64,000 nt of DNA from Pseudodesulfovibrio cashew (GCF_009762795.1 NZ_CP046400.1:2147501-2211500); one strand, 5' to 3'. Counted from the stretch's first letter, positions 19,361 through 28,767 are shown. Notes: generated by a model from the letters alone, not told the origin. Made by a program: numbers and translations.

Positions 19361-19822
19361 TTACACCGTGGCGAACATGGCCTTGGCTTCGGCCAGCATT
19401 TCGGCGTTGATCTTGCGGGCGGGGCCGAGTTCGTGGATGCGCTCGGTGAATTTCTCCACCACGGTCTTCCACTTCTGTCCCTCGGATGCCGAGACCCAAG
19501 TGTATTCGAAACGCCGTTCGTCGATGCCCAGGATGGGAAGGAAGCTTTTCAGGGCTTCCAGTCGCCTGCGGGCGTAGAAGTTGCCTTCCGAATAGTGGCA
19601 GTCACGGGGGTGACAACCCGAAACCAGCACTCCGTCGGCGCCGTTGACCAGGCTCTTCACTACGAAGAGGGGGTCGATGCGGCCGGAGCAGGGGACCCTG
19701 ATGATGCGAAGATCAGTGGGTTGCTGGAACCGGCCCACACCGGCGGTGTCGGCACCGCCGTAAGAGCACCAGTTGCAGAGAAATCCGACTATTCGAAGCT
19801 CTGTTGCAGCGTCTGCTGACAT
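19361..19822 (-). CDS. flxD: FlxD: MvhD-type 2Fe-2S electron-transfer subunit
   Basis: 153 residues of the MvhD/delta-subunit family, with the cysteine pattern FLCNWCSYGGADTAG, VPCSGRIDP and GCHPRDCHYSEGN. MvhD-type proteins link a hydrogenase or NADH module to HdrA. The start at 19822 overlaps the hdrA 3' end by 34 bases; a GGAGG about 10 bases upstream supports it. Overlap and order imply a tight stoichiometric partnership with HdrA. Confidence 0.92.
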   Translation of the reverse strand: MSADAATELRIVGFLCNWCSYGGADTAGVGRFQQPTDLRIIRVPCSGRIDPLFVVKSLVNGADGVLVSGCHPRDCHYSEGNFYARRRLEALKSFLPILGIDERRFEYTWVSASEGQKWKTVVEKFTERIHELGPARKINAEMLAEAKAMFATV

Positions 19823-21768
19823 AAGACATTGACCTCCGCGAGAATTTGATTATCGGTGAAGTGTTGCAGTTGTATGGCCCCCTGCGGGCAGGTAGAGGTG
19901 CAGATGCCACACCCCTGGCAAATAGTCTCGATGACTTTGGCCTTCTTCTCGCCACGGAAGTCCATCTCTTCGATAGCACCGAAGGGACAGGTCTCGATGC
20001 ATTTGCCGCAGCCCACGCACCGCTTGATGTTCACTTCCGAGATCTGGGGATCGCTCTCGAGCTGATCCTTGGAGAAGAGCGTCAGCACCTTGGATGCCGC
20101 CGCGCTGCCCTGGCCGACCGACTGGGGGATGTCCTTGGGGCCCTGGCAGGAGCCGGCAAGGTACACGCCCGCGGTGTTGGTCTCCACCGGACGGAGCTTG
20201 GGATGGCTCTCCATGTAGAAACCGTAGGAGTCGTAGGAGATGCGGAGCTTTTCAGCCAACTGGGGCGCGCCCTTGGCTGCTTCGGCGCCCACGGCCAGAA
20301 CGACCAGGTCCGCTTCCACTTCCACTTGGGTGCCCATCAGCGTATCGGCGCCGCGGACGATCAGCTTGTCGCCCATGGGGTAGATCATGGAGACGCGACC
20401 CCGGACATAACGGGTGCCGTACTCTTCCATGGCACGACGGGTGAACTCGTCGTACATCTTTCCCGGAGCGCGGATGTCCATGTAGAAAACGTAGGACTGT
20501 GACTCGGGCAGGTGATCCTTGGTCAGGATGGCCTGCTTGGCGGTGTACATGCAGCAGAAGCCCGAACAGTAGGGGCGTCCGACGCTCTTGTCGCGTGAGC
20601 CGACGCACTGGATAAAGACAACGTTTTTCGGTTCCTTGCCATCGGAGGGACGCTTGATGTGTCCGCCCGTGGGACCGGAAGCCGAGAGCAGCCGCTCATA
20701 CTGTAATGAGGTGATAACATCGGCGTAGCGGCCGCCCCCGTACTCACCGTAGCGGGTGTAGTCGAAGAGGTCGTATCCGGTGGCGACGATAATAGCACCG
20801 ACGGATTCTGCTACTTTCTCATCCTGCTGTTCGAATTGAATTGCCTTGGTCGGGCAAATCTTCTCGCACACACCGCACTTGCCGCTGGTTAATTTGCGGC
20901 AAAAATCGGGATCAATGGTTGCTTTTTTCGGAATGGCCTGGGGGAACGGGATGTTGATGGCCGTGGTAAACCCGATCTCCTCGTTGAAGACATCCTTGGA
21001 TTTCTTGCTGGGGCACTTCTCGGTGCAGACACCGCAACCGGTGCAGGCTTCCCAATCAACGTAGGTGGCCTTCTTGTTGACGGTGATCTCGTAGTTTCCG
21101 ACGTAGCCCTGAATGTCGTCCACTTCGGCGTGGGCGTACAGGGTGATGTTCGGATGCTGCGCGATATCGACCATCTTGGGGCCGAGAATACAGCTAGAAC
21201 AGTCGACAGTCGGGAAGGTCTTGTCCAGCTTGGACATCTTGCCGCCGATGGACGAGGTCTTCTCGACAAGAATCACCTCGAGGCCGCCGTCTGCACAATC
21301 CAAGGCAGCCTGGATGCCGGCGACGCCGCCGCCGATGACCATGACGCGCTTGTTGATCTCGAAAGACTTGGCGGTCAGGCCCCGGTCGTTGGTCAGCTTG
21401 GCCGCAGCCATGGCGACCAGGTCGATGGCCTTTCTGGTGTTGGCTTCCTTGTCCTTGCCGATCCAGGAGACGTGCTCGCGGATGTTGGCCATTTCGAACA
21501 TGTATTTGTTCAACCCGGCCCGCTCGACAGTGCGGCGGAAGGTGGGTTCATGCATGCGGGGCGTGCAGGAGGCTACCACGACACCGTCGAGGTTGTGCTC
21601 CTTGATGGCTTCTATGATGCCGTCCTGTCCCGGTTCCGAGCAGGCGTACATGGTGTCGCTGGCAAACGCCACATCGGGCAGCTTGCGGGCCTCTTCGGCC
21701 ACTTTGGCGACGTCCACGGTACCCGCAATATTGCTACCGCAATGACAGACAAAAACTCCTATTTTCAT
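19789..21768 (-). CDS. hdrA: HdrA: flavin-containing heterodisulfide-reductase-like subunit
   Basis: 659 residues. The FAD-binding motif is VIGGGVAGIQAALDCADGG. It carries several ferredoxin motifs: CTGCGVCTEKCPSK, CGVCEKICPTKAI, CVGCGKCIETCPFGAI and CQGCGICTSTCPQGAI. The conserved CSSCILGPK segment of HdrA is present. HdrA is the bifurcating flavin subunit of heterodisulfide reductase. In sulfate reducers, where CoM-S-S-CoB is absent, an alternative disulfide such as DsrC has been proposed as substrate. Length matches the shorter HdrA class without fused extra domains. Confidence 0.95.
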   Translation of the reverse strand: MKIGVFVCHCGSNIAGTVDVAKVAEEARKLPDVAFASDTMYACSEPGQDGIIEAIKEHNLDGVVVASCTPRMHEPTFRRTVERAGLNKYMFEMANIREHVSWIGKDKEANTRKAIDLVAMAAAKLTNDRGLTAKSFEINKRVMVIGGGVAGIQAALDCADGGLEVILVEKTSSIGGKMSKLDKTFPTVDCSSCILGPKMVDIAQHPNITLYAHAEVDDIQGYVGNYEITVNKKATYVDWEACTGCGVCTEKCPSKKSKDVFNEEIGFTTAINIPFPQAIPKKATIDPDFCRKLTSGKCGVCEKICPTKAIQFEQQDEKVAESVGAIIVATGYDLFDYTRYGEYGGGRYADVITSLQYERLLSASGPTGGHIKRPSDGKEPKNVVFIQCVGSRDKSVGRPYCSGFCCMYTAKQAILTKDHLPESQSYVFYMDIRAPGKMYDEFTRRAMEEYGTRYVRGRVSMIYPMGDKLIVRGADTLMGTQVEVEADLVVLAVGAEAAKGAPQLAEKLRISYDSYGFYMESHPKLRPVETNTAGVYLAGSCQGPKDIPQSVGQGSAAASKVLTLFSKDQLESDPQISEVNIKRCVGCGKCIETCPFGAIEEMDFRGEKKAKVIETICQGCGICTSTCPQGAIQLQHFTDNQILAEVNVLCQQTLQQSFE

Positions 21769-21800
21769 TCTACTCGACGCTCCTTAAGCAGTTCAGCTCG

Positions 21801-22700
21801 TTATGACGCGTTAGCCCGTCGCGCTTCTTCCATCTTGCGAAACGCCTTGGCAGGCGGGACGCACAGCTTGTCCATCTGCAAGCTCTTGGCGTCCAGACCC
21901 AGGGCCTTGCCGATGAGCTGCGTGTAGTAGAACACCGGCATGTCGTGTGTGCTGCCGTTGGCCGAGTTGATCTGGTCCTGCCGCAGGTCCAGATTCATCT
22001 GGCACAGGGGGCAGGCGGTGACCATGGCGTGGGCTTCCACGTCCTCGGCGGCGTCCAGCAGCTTGCCGGACAGCTTGGCGACGATATCCTTGCGGGCCAC
22101 GCCAAAGGAGGCGCCGCAACATTCCACTTTCAGGGGGAAGGGAGCCACGTCGGCGCCCAGGGCGGCCATGAGTTCATCCATGGCGACCGGATTTTCGCAG
22201 TCGTCGAAATCCATGACGTCCGGCGGCCGATTCATGATGCAGCCGTAGTAGGGAGCGACACGGAGGCCTTCCAGGCTGGAGACAACCTTCTTGGCCACGC
22301 CCTCGGGGCCGACCTTCTCGGAGATGACCTGAAGGACGGACATGATGGGCAGCCTGTTTTCGGCGGGCTTGTCCAGCAGCTTGTTGACCTTTTCCTTGAA
22401 CTCGGGGTCTTCCATGCGGTGGCTGGCGGTCTTGAGGTTGGTCAGGCAACTGGGGCAGGGGGTAATGATGCCCTGCACGTCGAGTTCCTCGGCCTGGGCT
22501 ATGTTACGGGCCGAAAGCGCGGCGGACAGCGTGTGGTCCACGGTGTGGGCCGGTGTCGAGCCGCAACAGCTCCAATCCGGGATGTCCACAAGCTCGATGC
22601 CCAGTGCCGCGCAGATGGCGCGGGTGGACTGGTCGTACTCGATGGACGTACCCAGCCCGGAGCAGCCAGGGTAGTAAGCGTAGGTAAGGGAAGAACTCAC
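21801..22700 (-). CDS. hdrB: HdrB: CCG-domain catalytic subunit
   Basis: 299 residues with two cysteine-rich CCG domains. The first has YYPGCSG, WSCCGS and CPSC. The second has YYGC, VECCGASFG and ACPLCQMN. These bind the noncubane 4Fe-4S clusters that reduce the disulfide substrate in HdrB. It overlaps hdrC by 4 bases and precedes hdrA by 32 bases. All key cysteines appear present. Confidence 0.95.
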   Translation of the reverse strand: MSSSLTYAYYPGCSGLGTSIEYDQSTRAICAALGIELVDIPDWSCCGSTPAHTVDHTLSAALSARNIAQAEELDVQGIITPCPSCLTNLKTASHRMEDPEFKEKVNKLLDKPAENRLPIMSVLQVISEKVGPEGVAKKVVSSLEGLRVAPYYGCIMNRPPDVMDFDDCENPVAMDELMAALGADVAPFPLKVECCGASFGVARKDIVAKLSGKLLDAAEDVEAHAMVTACPLCQMNLDLRQDQINSANGSTHDMPVFYYTQLIGKALGLDAKSLQMDKLCVPPAKAFRKMEEARRANAS

Positions 22701-23257
22701 GAGTTGCGCTCCTCATTGTAGCGTTTGAATATATTGGCCACCTGCTCCTTGCCGACGATGGGGTGCGGCTTGAAGCTAAGCTTTCCTTTGGGCAAAATTT
22801 TGGGGCCGAGGTCCGCATCGGTCAGGAACCGACCGGTTTTGCTCATGTAGGTCGCCATCAGGCCCATCTCGAAAACTCGGCCGTGCTTTTCCACGGAAGA
22901 GAGGAAGCTGTCGGTGAAGGTCTTGACCTTGGGTTCGGGCGCGTAGCCGGCGCGCCGGGCCATGTGGCGAAGGACGTCCATCACCCGCGCGACGTCGATC
23001 TCGTTGGGGCACCGGGTCGTGCAGGATTCGCACGTGGCGCACAGCCAGATCGACTTGCAGGAGAGGGCGGTTTCCCGCTGCCCGGCCTGGACGAGACGCA
23101 TGACCTGGCTGACGGGAATATCATAGAAATGTGTATACGGGCACCCCGCTGTACAGTTACCGCACTGGTAGCAAAGACTGACGTTCTGTTTGCTTTCCTT
23201 CTCCACGGCGCTGACGAAGTCGGCGTCGTAGGAGTTGCTCAGAGATACTATGTTCAT
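22697..23257 (-). CDS. hdrC: HdrC: ferredoxin-like subunit
   Basis: 186 residues with two 4Fe-4S motifs, CYQCGNCTAGCPYTH and CATCESCTTRCPNEI, followed by a helical C terminus that contacts HdrB in known structures. The ATG at 23257 (MNIVSLSNSYDAD) is preferred because family homology starts here; an in-frame ATG at 23272 is possible, and neither has a strong RBS. It is the first gene after a strong terminator at 23376-23410, so the hdr-flx unit should have its own promoter or depend on read-through from adh. Confidence 0.92.
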   Translation of the reverse strand: MNIVSLSNSYDADFVSAVEKESKQNVSLCYQCGNCTAGCPYTHFYDIPVSQVMRLVQAGQRETALSCKSIWLCATCESCTTRCPNEIDVARVMDVLRHMARRAGYAPEPKVKTFTDSFLSSVEKHGRVFEMGLMATYMSKTGRFLTDADLGPKILPKGKLSFKPHPIVGKEQVANIFKRYNEERNS

Positions 23258-23375
23258 AAGGCGTGTCCGCATGGGTTGTGAAGGAGCGGTGTCCTTCGGT
23301 TGTCGATTGAGGCCTTTCCGCAACACGGTACCGTATGTCTGCGGACTGGCATGGGCAGCAGTAATATCAGTAAAT

Positions 23376-23410
23376 AAAAGCCCGGGGAAGGCGAACCTTC
23401 CCCGGGAATT
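23376..23410 (-). terminator. Strong rho-independent terminator between adh and hdrC
   Basis: The stem is CCCGGGGAAGG (23381-23391) with CCTTCCCCGGG (23396-23406), perfect 11 bp, loop CGAA (TTCG on the minus strand). CTTTTATTT follows on the minus strand and AATTTTATTTT on the plus strand, so it can act in both directions. It probably lowers hdr-flx expression relative to adh. Confidence 0.9.
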
Positions 23411-23419
23411 TTATTTTGC

Positions 23420-24601
23420 TTACAGAGCGGCCTCGTAGATGGCGGCAACGTCAGCGTCGGTGGGGCAGCGCGGGTTGGTCAGACCACAAGCGTCCTTCTG
23501 GGCGTTGGCGGTCATGGTAGCGATGTCCTCGGCCTTGACGTCCTTGCCGTACTTCTTGCCGAGAGCAACCAGGCCAGCCGGGATACCGACGTCGGCGGAC
23601 AGCTGCTTGATGGCGTCGAGGCACTTTTCGGCAGCGGCGCGCGGGGACATACCGGTGACGTTCTCGCCCATGATCTCGGCCATCTTGACGAAGCGGTCGA
23701 CCTTGGCGATGAGGTTGAACTTCTCAACGTGGGGCAGCAGGATCGCGTTGCACTCGCCGTGGGGCAGGTCGTAGAAGCCGCCGAGCTGGTGAGCCATGGC
23801 GTGGACGTGACCCAGGGAAGCGTTGTTGAAGGCCATACCGGCGAGGTACTGGGCGAAGCACATGGCTTCACGGGCTTCGATGTCCTGACCGTTGGCAACG
23901 GCGGGACGCAGGTACTTGGCGATGAGCTCGATGGCCTTTTCGGCACAAGCGTCGGTCATCGGGGTGGCGATGGTGGAAACGTAGGCTTCCACGGCGTGGG
24001 TCAGGGCGTCCATACCGGTAGCGGCGGTCAGCGCCGGGGGCATGCCAACCATCAGCAGCGGATCGTCAAGGGCGATGCCCGGGGTGACGCGCCAGTCGAC
24101 GATGGCCATCTTAACCTTACGGGAAAGGTCGGTGATGATGCAGAAACGGGTCATTTCGGAAGCAGTACCAGCGGTGGTGTTCACGGCAACGTACGGGGGC
24201 ATGGGCTTGGTGGACTTGTCCACGCCTTCGTAGTCGTGGATGGTGCCGCCGTTGGAGACGACGAGGCCGACGCCCTTACCGCAGTCGTGAGAGGAACCGC
24301 CGCCCAGAGTGATCAGAGCGTCGCACTTACCCTTCTTGTAGACTTCCACGCCTTCGGCGACGTTGGCGTCGGTCGGGTTCGGGATGGTCTTGTCGTACAC
24401 TTCGTACTTGACTTTGGCGTCATCGAGGATGTCGGTGACCTGCTTCAGGATACCGGTGGCGACGATGCCGGGGTCAGTGACGATCAGAGGTTTTTTGGCG
24501 CCGAGGGCTTTGATCTTGCCGGGGATCTCTTTGGAAGCGCCGATGCCGATCAGAGTGACGCTGGGAATGAAGAAACCGTTAACCTGTTCGCGTACTGCCA
24601 T
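23420..24601 (-). CDS. adh: Iron-containing alcohol dehydrogenase (group III), Hdr-Flx-linked
   Basis: 393 residues from the ATG at 24601, preceded by AAGGAG seven bases upstream. It has the NAD-binding region TLGGGSSHDCGKGVG and the metal-site region HAMAHQLGGFYDLPHGECNAILLPHV. It oxidises ethanol or other short alcohols to aldehydes with NAD. Family knowledge: the homolog next to hdr-flx is among the highly expressed genes of Desulfovibrio, with NADH exchanged with FlxA. A sigma-54 promoter lies 85 bases upstream and a strong terminator follows, matching high, controlled expression. Confidence 0.95.
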   Translation of the reverse strand: MAVREQVNGFFIPSVTLIGIGASKEIPGKIKALGAKKPLIVTDPGIVATGILKQVTDILDDAKVKYEVYDKTIPNPTDANVAEGVEVYKKGKCDALITLGGGSSHDCGKGVGLVVSNGGTIHDYEGVDKSTKPMPPYVAVNTTAGTASEMTRFCIITDLSRKVKMAIVDWRVTPGIALDDPLLMVGMPPALTAATGMDALTHAVEAYVSTIATPMTDACAEKAIELIAKYLRPAVANGQDIEAREAMCFAQYLAGMAFNNASLGHVHAMAHQLGGFYDLPHGECNAILLPHVEKFNLIAKVDRFVKMAEIMGENVTGMSPRAAAEKCLDAIKQLSADVGIPAGLVALGKKYGKDVKAEDIATMTANAQKDACGLTNPRCPTDADVAAIYEAAL

Positions 24602-24685
24602 GATACAACTCCTTGTATAAAAGGGATTAGTGTGTGTAACGGAAAATTTCCGTCTTAAAATAACCTTCGCAGCAGTCCCCAATGA

Positions 24686-24700
24686 GCAAAGGTTGTGCCA
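24686..24700 (-). promoter_or_regulatory. Sigma-54 promoter of adh
   Basis: Read on the minus strand, TGGCACAACCTTTGC is an essentially perfect -24/-12 element, with TGGCAC and TTGC separated by 5 bases. It lies 85 bases before the adh ATG. The sigma-54 activator encoded just upstream (24915-26264) is the obvious candidate regulator. Confidence 0.92.
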
Positions 24701-24767
24701 CACGTTATAGAGGCAGTAAATTCAAGGAGTTATGAAATATTAACGCATTATAAATCCAAGGGCTGGG

Positions 24768-24799
24768 ACAAAATGGCACACACATGTGCAGGGTTTTGT
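24768..24799. promoter_or_regulatory. Candidate enhancer (activator binding site) upstream of the adh promoter
   Basis: A two-layer dyad: outer ACAAAA (24768-24773) with TTTTGT (24794-24799), inner GCACA-CACA-TGTGC (24776-24789). It is 68 bases upstream of the -24 element, a typical enhancer distance. A related CAAAATGGC string recurs near 24896-24905, just past the activator stop, suggesting a second site. The remaining bases from 24602 to 24914 show nothing else. Confidence 0.55.
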
Positions 24800-24914
24800 G
24801 GGCTCGGCGGGTGGAGTGTAGAGAATTTTTTCACCAGTGTTCAATGGGTTGCAACGCTCTGTGTCGTTTTGACCCTTGATTTCCGGGCGAATGTGTCAAA
24901 ATGGCGAAGAGCGA

Positions 24915-26264
24915 TTAAACGTCCTCAATCCCGTACTTTTCGATTTTCCGGTAGAGAGTTTTACGCCCGATGCCCAGGACCTGTGCGGCCTTGAGTCGGT
25001 TGCCCTCATAGATGGAAAGGACACGGGCGATGTGCTCTTTCTCCATATTCTGCAAGGACATGGGAGGTGCGTCATCCTTGGGCTCGTCTCCGCTGCGGAC
25101 CACTTCGCGGGGCAGGGTCTTGTCGGTGATGACCCCGTTTTCCGAGAGGATGAGCGCCCGCTCAAGGACGTTGCGCAGTTCGCGGACGTTGCCCGGCCAG
25201 TCGTAGCTCAGGAGGCGCTGGAGCGTCCTTTCCGACATGGCCGGTTTCTGCTGGCCCTGGCTCAGAAGGGTCAGGAAATGCTCCACCAGCAGGGGGATGT
25301 CCTCCTTGCGTTTGCACAGGCGGGGAATGTGGATGTTGAAGACATTGATGCGGTGGTAGAGCGCTTCGTTGAACGTCCCTTCCTCCACGGCCTTGCCCAG
25401 GTCACGGTTGGTGGCGAAGAGAAAGCGGACATCGGCCCGCCGCTCCTCGGTCTCGCCCATGCGGCGATAGGTCTTGGTCTCGAGCAGGCGGAGCAGGGAG
25501 GCCTGGACGTCGTCAGGCAGATCGCCGATCTCGTCCAGGAAGAGAGTGCCCTTGTGGGCCACGGAGACCAGGCCTTCGTGGGCTTCGGCAGCGCCGGTGA
25601 ACGCGCCTTTGCGGTGGCCGAAGAGCTCTGAGCGCACCATCTCCCGGTGAAGCATGGCGCAGTTCTTGATGATCAGCGGCTGGTCGGAGCGTTTGCTCCG
25701 GCTGTGGATGGCATGGGCGACCACGTCCTTGCCCGCGCCGCTCTCGCCGGTGATCAGCACCGGGACCTCCGAGGGGGTCAGCTTTTCGATAAGGTAGTTG
25801 ATCTCCTTGATCGGGGTGGACCGGCCGATGAGGTTGGTCTTGCGGGTGGCGCTTTCGTGGGTGTGGCGCAAGCCGCGGTTCTCCCGGTGCAGGCTCACCC
25901 GCTGGTAGGCGCGGTCCAGGACCAGCTCCATGCGGTCGAGCTTGAAGGGCTTGGTGATGTAATCATAAACGCCCAGGCGCATGGCCTCGACGGCGCTGTC
26001 GATGTCGCCGTGACCGGTGATGAGGATGAACTCCACGTCCTGCTGGGTGGCCTTGAACTCGGTGTAAAGCTCCATGCCGTCCGCGTCGGGCAGGCGGATG
26101 TCGAGGATGATGATGTCGTACCGCGTTTTGGCCAGCAGTTGGCGGGCGCGGTGGGCGTTCTCCGCAGTGTGGAGGATGCGCTCCGCTGAATCGAGCTCCC
26201 GTTTCAGGAGCCGGAGTATGGACTCCTCGTCATCGACGACGAGTACATTGTAAGGAGATTTCAT
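24915..26264 (-). CDS. Sigma-54-dependent response regulator adjacent to adh
   Basis: 449 residues. The receiver has VVDDEE and Asp55 in [10 protein letters not shown]. The AAA+ domain has Walker [15 protein letters not shown] and Walker [11 protein letters not shown] Fis-type HTH lies at the C terminus ([20 protein letters not shown]). It starts 3 bases after the stop of the kinase gene, so the pair is a two-component system. Position next to the sigma-54 promoter of adh, and co-transcription with a second alcohol dehydrogenase, make control of alcohol oxidation very likely. Confidence 0.94.
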   Translation of the reverse strand: MKSPYNVLVVDDEESILRLLKRELDSAERILHTAENAHRARQLLAKTRYDIIILDIRLPDADGMELYTEFKATQQDVEFILITGHGDIDSAVEAMRLGVYDYITKPFKLDRMELVLDRAYQRVSLHRENRGLRHTHESATRKTNLIGRSTPIKEINYLIEKLTPSEVPVLITGESGAGKDVVAHAIHSRSKRSDQPLIIKNCAMLHREMVRSELFGHRKGAFTGAAEAHEGLVSVAHKGTLFLDEIGDLPDDVQASLLRLLETKTYRRMGETEERRADVRFLFATNRDLGKAVEEGTFNEALYHRINVFNIHIPRLCKRKEDIPLLVEHFLTLLSQGQQKPAMSERTLQRLLSYDWPGNVRELRNVLERALILSENGVITDKTLPREVVRSGDEPKDDAPPMSLQNMEKEHIARVLSIYEGNRLKAAQVLGIGRKTLYRKIEKYGIEDV

Positions 26265-26267
26265 CTA

Positions 26268-27467
26268 TCAGTCCTGTTGGATCGGCAAGGTGACGACGAA
26301 GCGGGAGCCTACGCCCTCTTCACTGAGGACGCTGATCTCGCCGTGGTGATCCTTGACGATGTTGTAGCATGTTGACAGGCCGATGCCGATGCCCTTGCCC
26401 ACGGGTTTCGTGGTGAAGAAGGGGTCGAAGAGTCTGTCCTTGATTTCCGGGGAAATGCCGCAGCCGTTGTCAGCCACCTCCAGAACCACGGCGCCCTTTC
26501 CGTTCATCCGTGTGTGCAGGGAGATGACTCCCTCCTTTCCCTGGAGGGCGTCGGCGGCGTTGGTCATCAGGTTGAGCATGACCTGCTTGAGCCGGGGTTC
26601 GTCGGCGTAGATCAGGGGCAGTTCGTCGGCCAGGTCCAGTTCCAGGGAGAGCTCCTTGGAGCGCTTGAGATGGTAGCCGAGGATGTTGAGGGTATCCTTG
26701 ATCACGTCGTTGAGGTTGACGATGCCGAATACCGAGGTTTCGGGATGGCCGAAGTTGAGCAGGCTCTTTACGATCTGCTGACAGCGGTGGCACTCCTTGA
26801 GAATCGTGTTGGTGTAGTCCTCGAAGTCGGTTTTGACCTCGGCGGGGATGCACTCGGCGGTGAGCTTGGTGAGCTTGCGCTGGATGCCCTCGGCATAGCC
26901 GGAGATCGCCATGAGCGGGTTGTTCACTTCATGGGCCACGCCCGTGGCCAGGGTACCGACGGTGGCCATCTTTTCCGCCTGGTAGTACTTGGCCTGATAT
27001 TCCTTTTCCAGGGTCACGTCGCGCTTGAAGATGAGCACGCGGTTCCCCGAGCCGTAGGGGCCCTTCAGGGGCGAGGCGATCATCTCGAACTGTCTCTTTC
27101 TGCCGTTGATGCGGAAGAACGCCAGCTCCTTGCAGACCTTGTTGGTGGACAGGGAGCGAAAGGCCGGACACTCGGGGCAGGGTTCCACGGAGTTGCGGAA
27201 CAGCTCGTAGCAGTACTTGCCTTCGGGCTCAACGCTGTCGAAGATTTCGCGGAAGGCGTGGTTGACGGAGATGATGCGCAGGTTCTCGGAGAGGACCATC
27301 ATCACGTCGGTGATGCCGTCCAGGATGGCCGCGATCTCTCGGCGCTGGCTCTCGGACTCCTCGTTGGCCGCCTGGAGCTCCTCAATGGTGTGTTGCAGCT
27401 CCTGGAAGAAGCCGAGCTTGGAGTGCTCGATGCCGATCAGGTCGCTTAGGGTGGTGGACGGTGCCAT
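26268..27467 (-). CDS. Cytoplasmic PAS histidine kinase coupled to alcohol dehydrogenase
   Basis: 399 residues with no transmembrane segment. A coiled coil (about 20-48) is followed by PAS (about 48-155) containing CX10CX2CP cysteines (86, 97, 100). HisKA has GVAHEVNNPLMAI (His179), and HATPase_c has LMTNAADAL, DNGCGISP and GIGIGLSTCYN. The ATG at 27467 overlaps the stop codon of the dehydrogenase gene (TAATG), implying translational coupling. The cysteine set could sense redox state or bind a cluster. The partner is the regulator that follows. Confidence 0.92.
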   Translation of the reverse strand: MAPSTTLSDLIGIEHSKLGFFQELQHTIEELQAANEESESQRREIAAILDGITDVMMVLSENLRIISVNHAFREIFDSVEPEGKYCYELFRNSVEPCPECPAFRSLSTNKVCKELAFFRINGRKRQFEMIASPLKGPYGSGNRVLIFKRDVTLEKEYQAKYYQAEKMATVGTLATGVAHEVNNPLMAISGYAEGIQRKLTKLTAECIPAEVKTDFEDYTNTILKECHRCQQIVKSLLNFGHPETSVFGIVNLNDVIKDTLNILGYHLKRSKELSLELDLADELPLIYADEPRLKQVMLNLMTNAADALQGKEGVISLHTRMNGKGAVVLEVADNGCGISPEIKDRLFDPFFTTKPVGKGIGIGLSTCYNIVKDHHGEISVLSEEGVGSRFVVTLPIQQD

Positions 27468-28609
27468 TACCAGGCCTCCTCGCAGATGGACATGAGCTCT
27501 TCCCAGGTGGCGGATCTCGGGTTGGTAAGGTGACAGGCGTCGTGGGTGGCCGTGACGCAGATTTTTTCCAGGGTGTCCTTGGACGGCACCAGGTTTCTCA
27601 TCTTGGTGTCGATGCCGAAGTCGGCGAACATCCGCTCCAGGCTGTCGATACCCAGTACCGCGGCCTCCTTGGTCGAACACATCCGCGACCCAGAGATGAT
27701 CCTGCCGATGTCGCCCATCTTCTCGACGCAGGCCGGAAGATTGTAGCGCATGACCGAGGGCAGGAGCACGGGGTGGACCCAGCCGTGGAGTACGTCGCAG
27801 ATGCCGCCCAGTGAGTGTGCCAGGGCGTGCAGGGAGCCGAGCCCCGCGTTGCTGAAGGACATGCCCGCCGCCGTGGAGGCGATGGACATCTGTTCCAGGG
27901 CCTTGAGGTCCCGCTCCTCCGCGGCCGGGCGGAGGTTGTGGACGATCAGTTCGATGGCGCGGAGAGCCTGGACCTCGGTGAAGGGTGAGGCCAGCTTGGA
28001 GAGATAGGATTCGATGGCGTGTGCCAGGGCGTCGATGCCCGCGGCCAGGATCAGGCTCCGGCTCTGGGTAACCAGCAACTGCGGGTCGATGATCGACATG
28101 TTGGGGACCAGAGAGCGGCTGATGATGGACATCTTCACCTCACGTTCCATGTCGGTGATGATGCAGAACTGGGAGATATCGGAGCTGCTGCCTGCCGTAC
28201 TGGGGATGAGGATCATGGGCGGCAGGGGACGCATGATTCGGTTGGCGCCCTCGTAGTCCCGGATTTCGCCGCCGTTGCCGGCGATAATGCCGATGCCCTT
28301 GGCAGTGTCCATGGGACTGCCGCCGCCCAGGGCGATGATCACGTCGCATCCTTCTTCAAGGTAGTACTTGGCCCCGCGGTGGACCTGCTCGTCGCGGGGA
28401 TTGGAGTTGACGTCGTTGAAATAGACGCAGTCCAGGTTGTTGACCTGAAGGATGCCCCTGACCAGGTCCACCCAGCCGGATTCCTCCACGCCCCTGTCGC
28501 TGACGAAGAAGACGCGTTTGGCTCCCACCCGTTTGGCGCACTCGGCCAGATGGCTGATGGAGCCGCTTCCGAATATGATGTCCGGTATGGCAAATTTCGT
28601 ACTGATCAT
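27467..28609 (-). CDS. Iron-containing alcohol dehydrogenase (second copy)
   Basis: 380 residues. Nucleotide-binding region ALGGGSPMDTAKGIG; metal-binding region HALAHSLGGICDVLHGWVHPVLLPSV. The family oxidises or reduces short alcohols, diols or aldehydes with NAD. It differs clearly from the copy at 23420, so the pair is not a recent duplication. The start at 28609 was chosen from homology (MISTKFAIPD). It is translationally coupled to the kinase, which is unusual: the enzyme may have a regulatory or signal-generating part as well as a catalytic one (inference). Confidence 0.93.
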   Translation of the reverse strand: MISTKFAIPDIIFGSGSISHLAECAKRVGAKRVFFVSDRGVEESGWVDLVRGILQVNNLDCVYFNDVNSNPRDEQVHRGAKYYLEEGCDVIIALGGGSPMDTAKGIGIIAGNGGEIRDYEGANRIMRPLPPMILIPSTAGSSSDISQFCIITDMEREVKMSIISRSLVPNMSIIDPQLLVTQSRSLILAAGIDALAHAIESYLSKLASPFTEVQALRAIELIVHNLRPAAEERDLKALEQMSIASTAAGMSFSNAGLGSLHALAHSLGGICDVLHGWVHPVLLPSVMRYNLPACVEKMGDIGRIISGSRMCSTKEAAVLGIDSLERMFADFGIDTKMRNLVPSKDTLEKICVTATHDACHLTNPRSATWEELMSICEEAW

Positions 28610-28767
28610 GGAGGGAGATCCCCTTTGCGACGGCTCGCGCCGTGACGCGGTTCCTGCTGTTTGCTCAAGCCGGGACAGTGAACGCCATTTCAAGGCAATT
28701 TGCAATAGCTTTCGGCTGTAGTCCCGTGTGATTCCATTGTTTTCGGGTGCCGGAATCCCTTTGATTC

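Noticed and set aside
23311..23334. Sigma-54 promoter for hdrC (CGGTACCGTGTTGC on the minus strand)
   Set aside because: The GG-to-GC spacing is 9 rather than 10, which sigma-54 promoters rarely tolerate.
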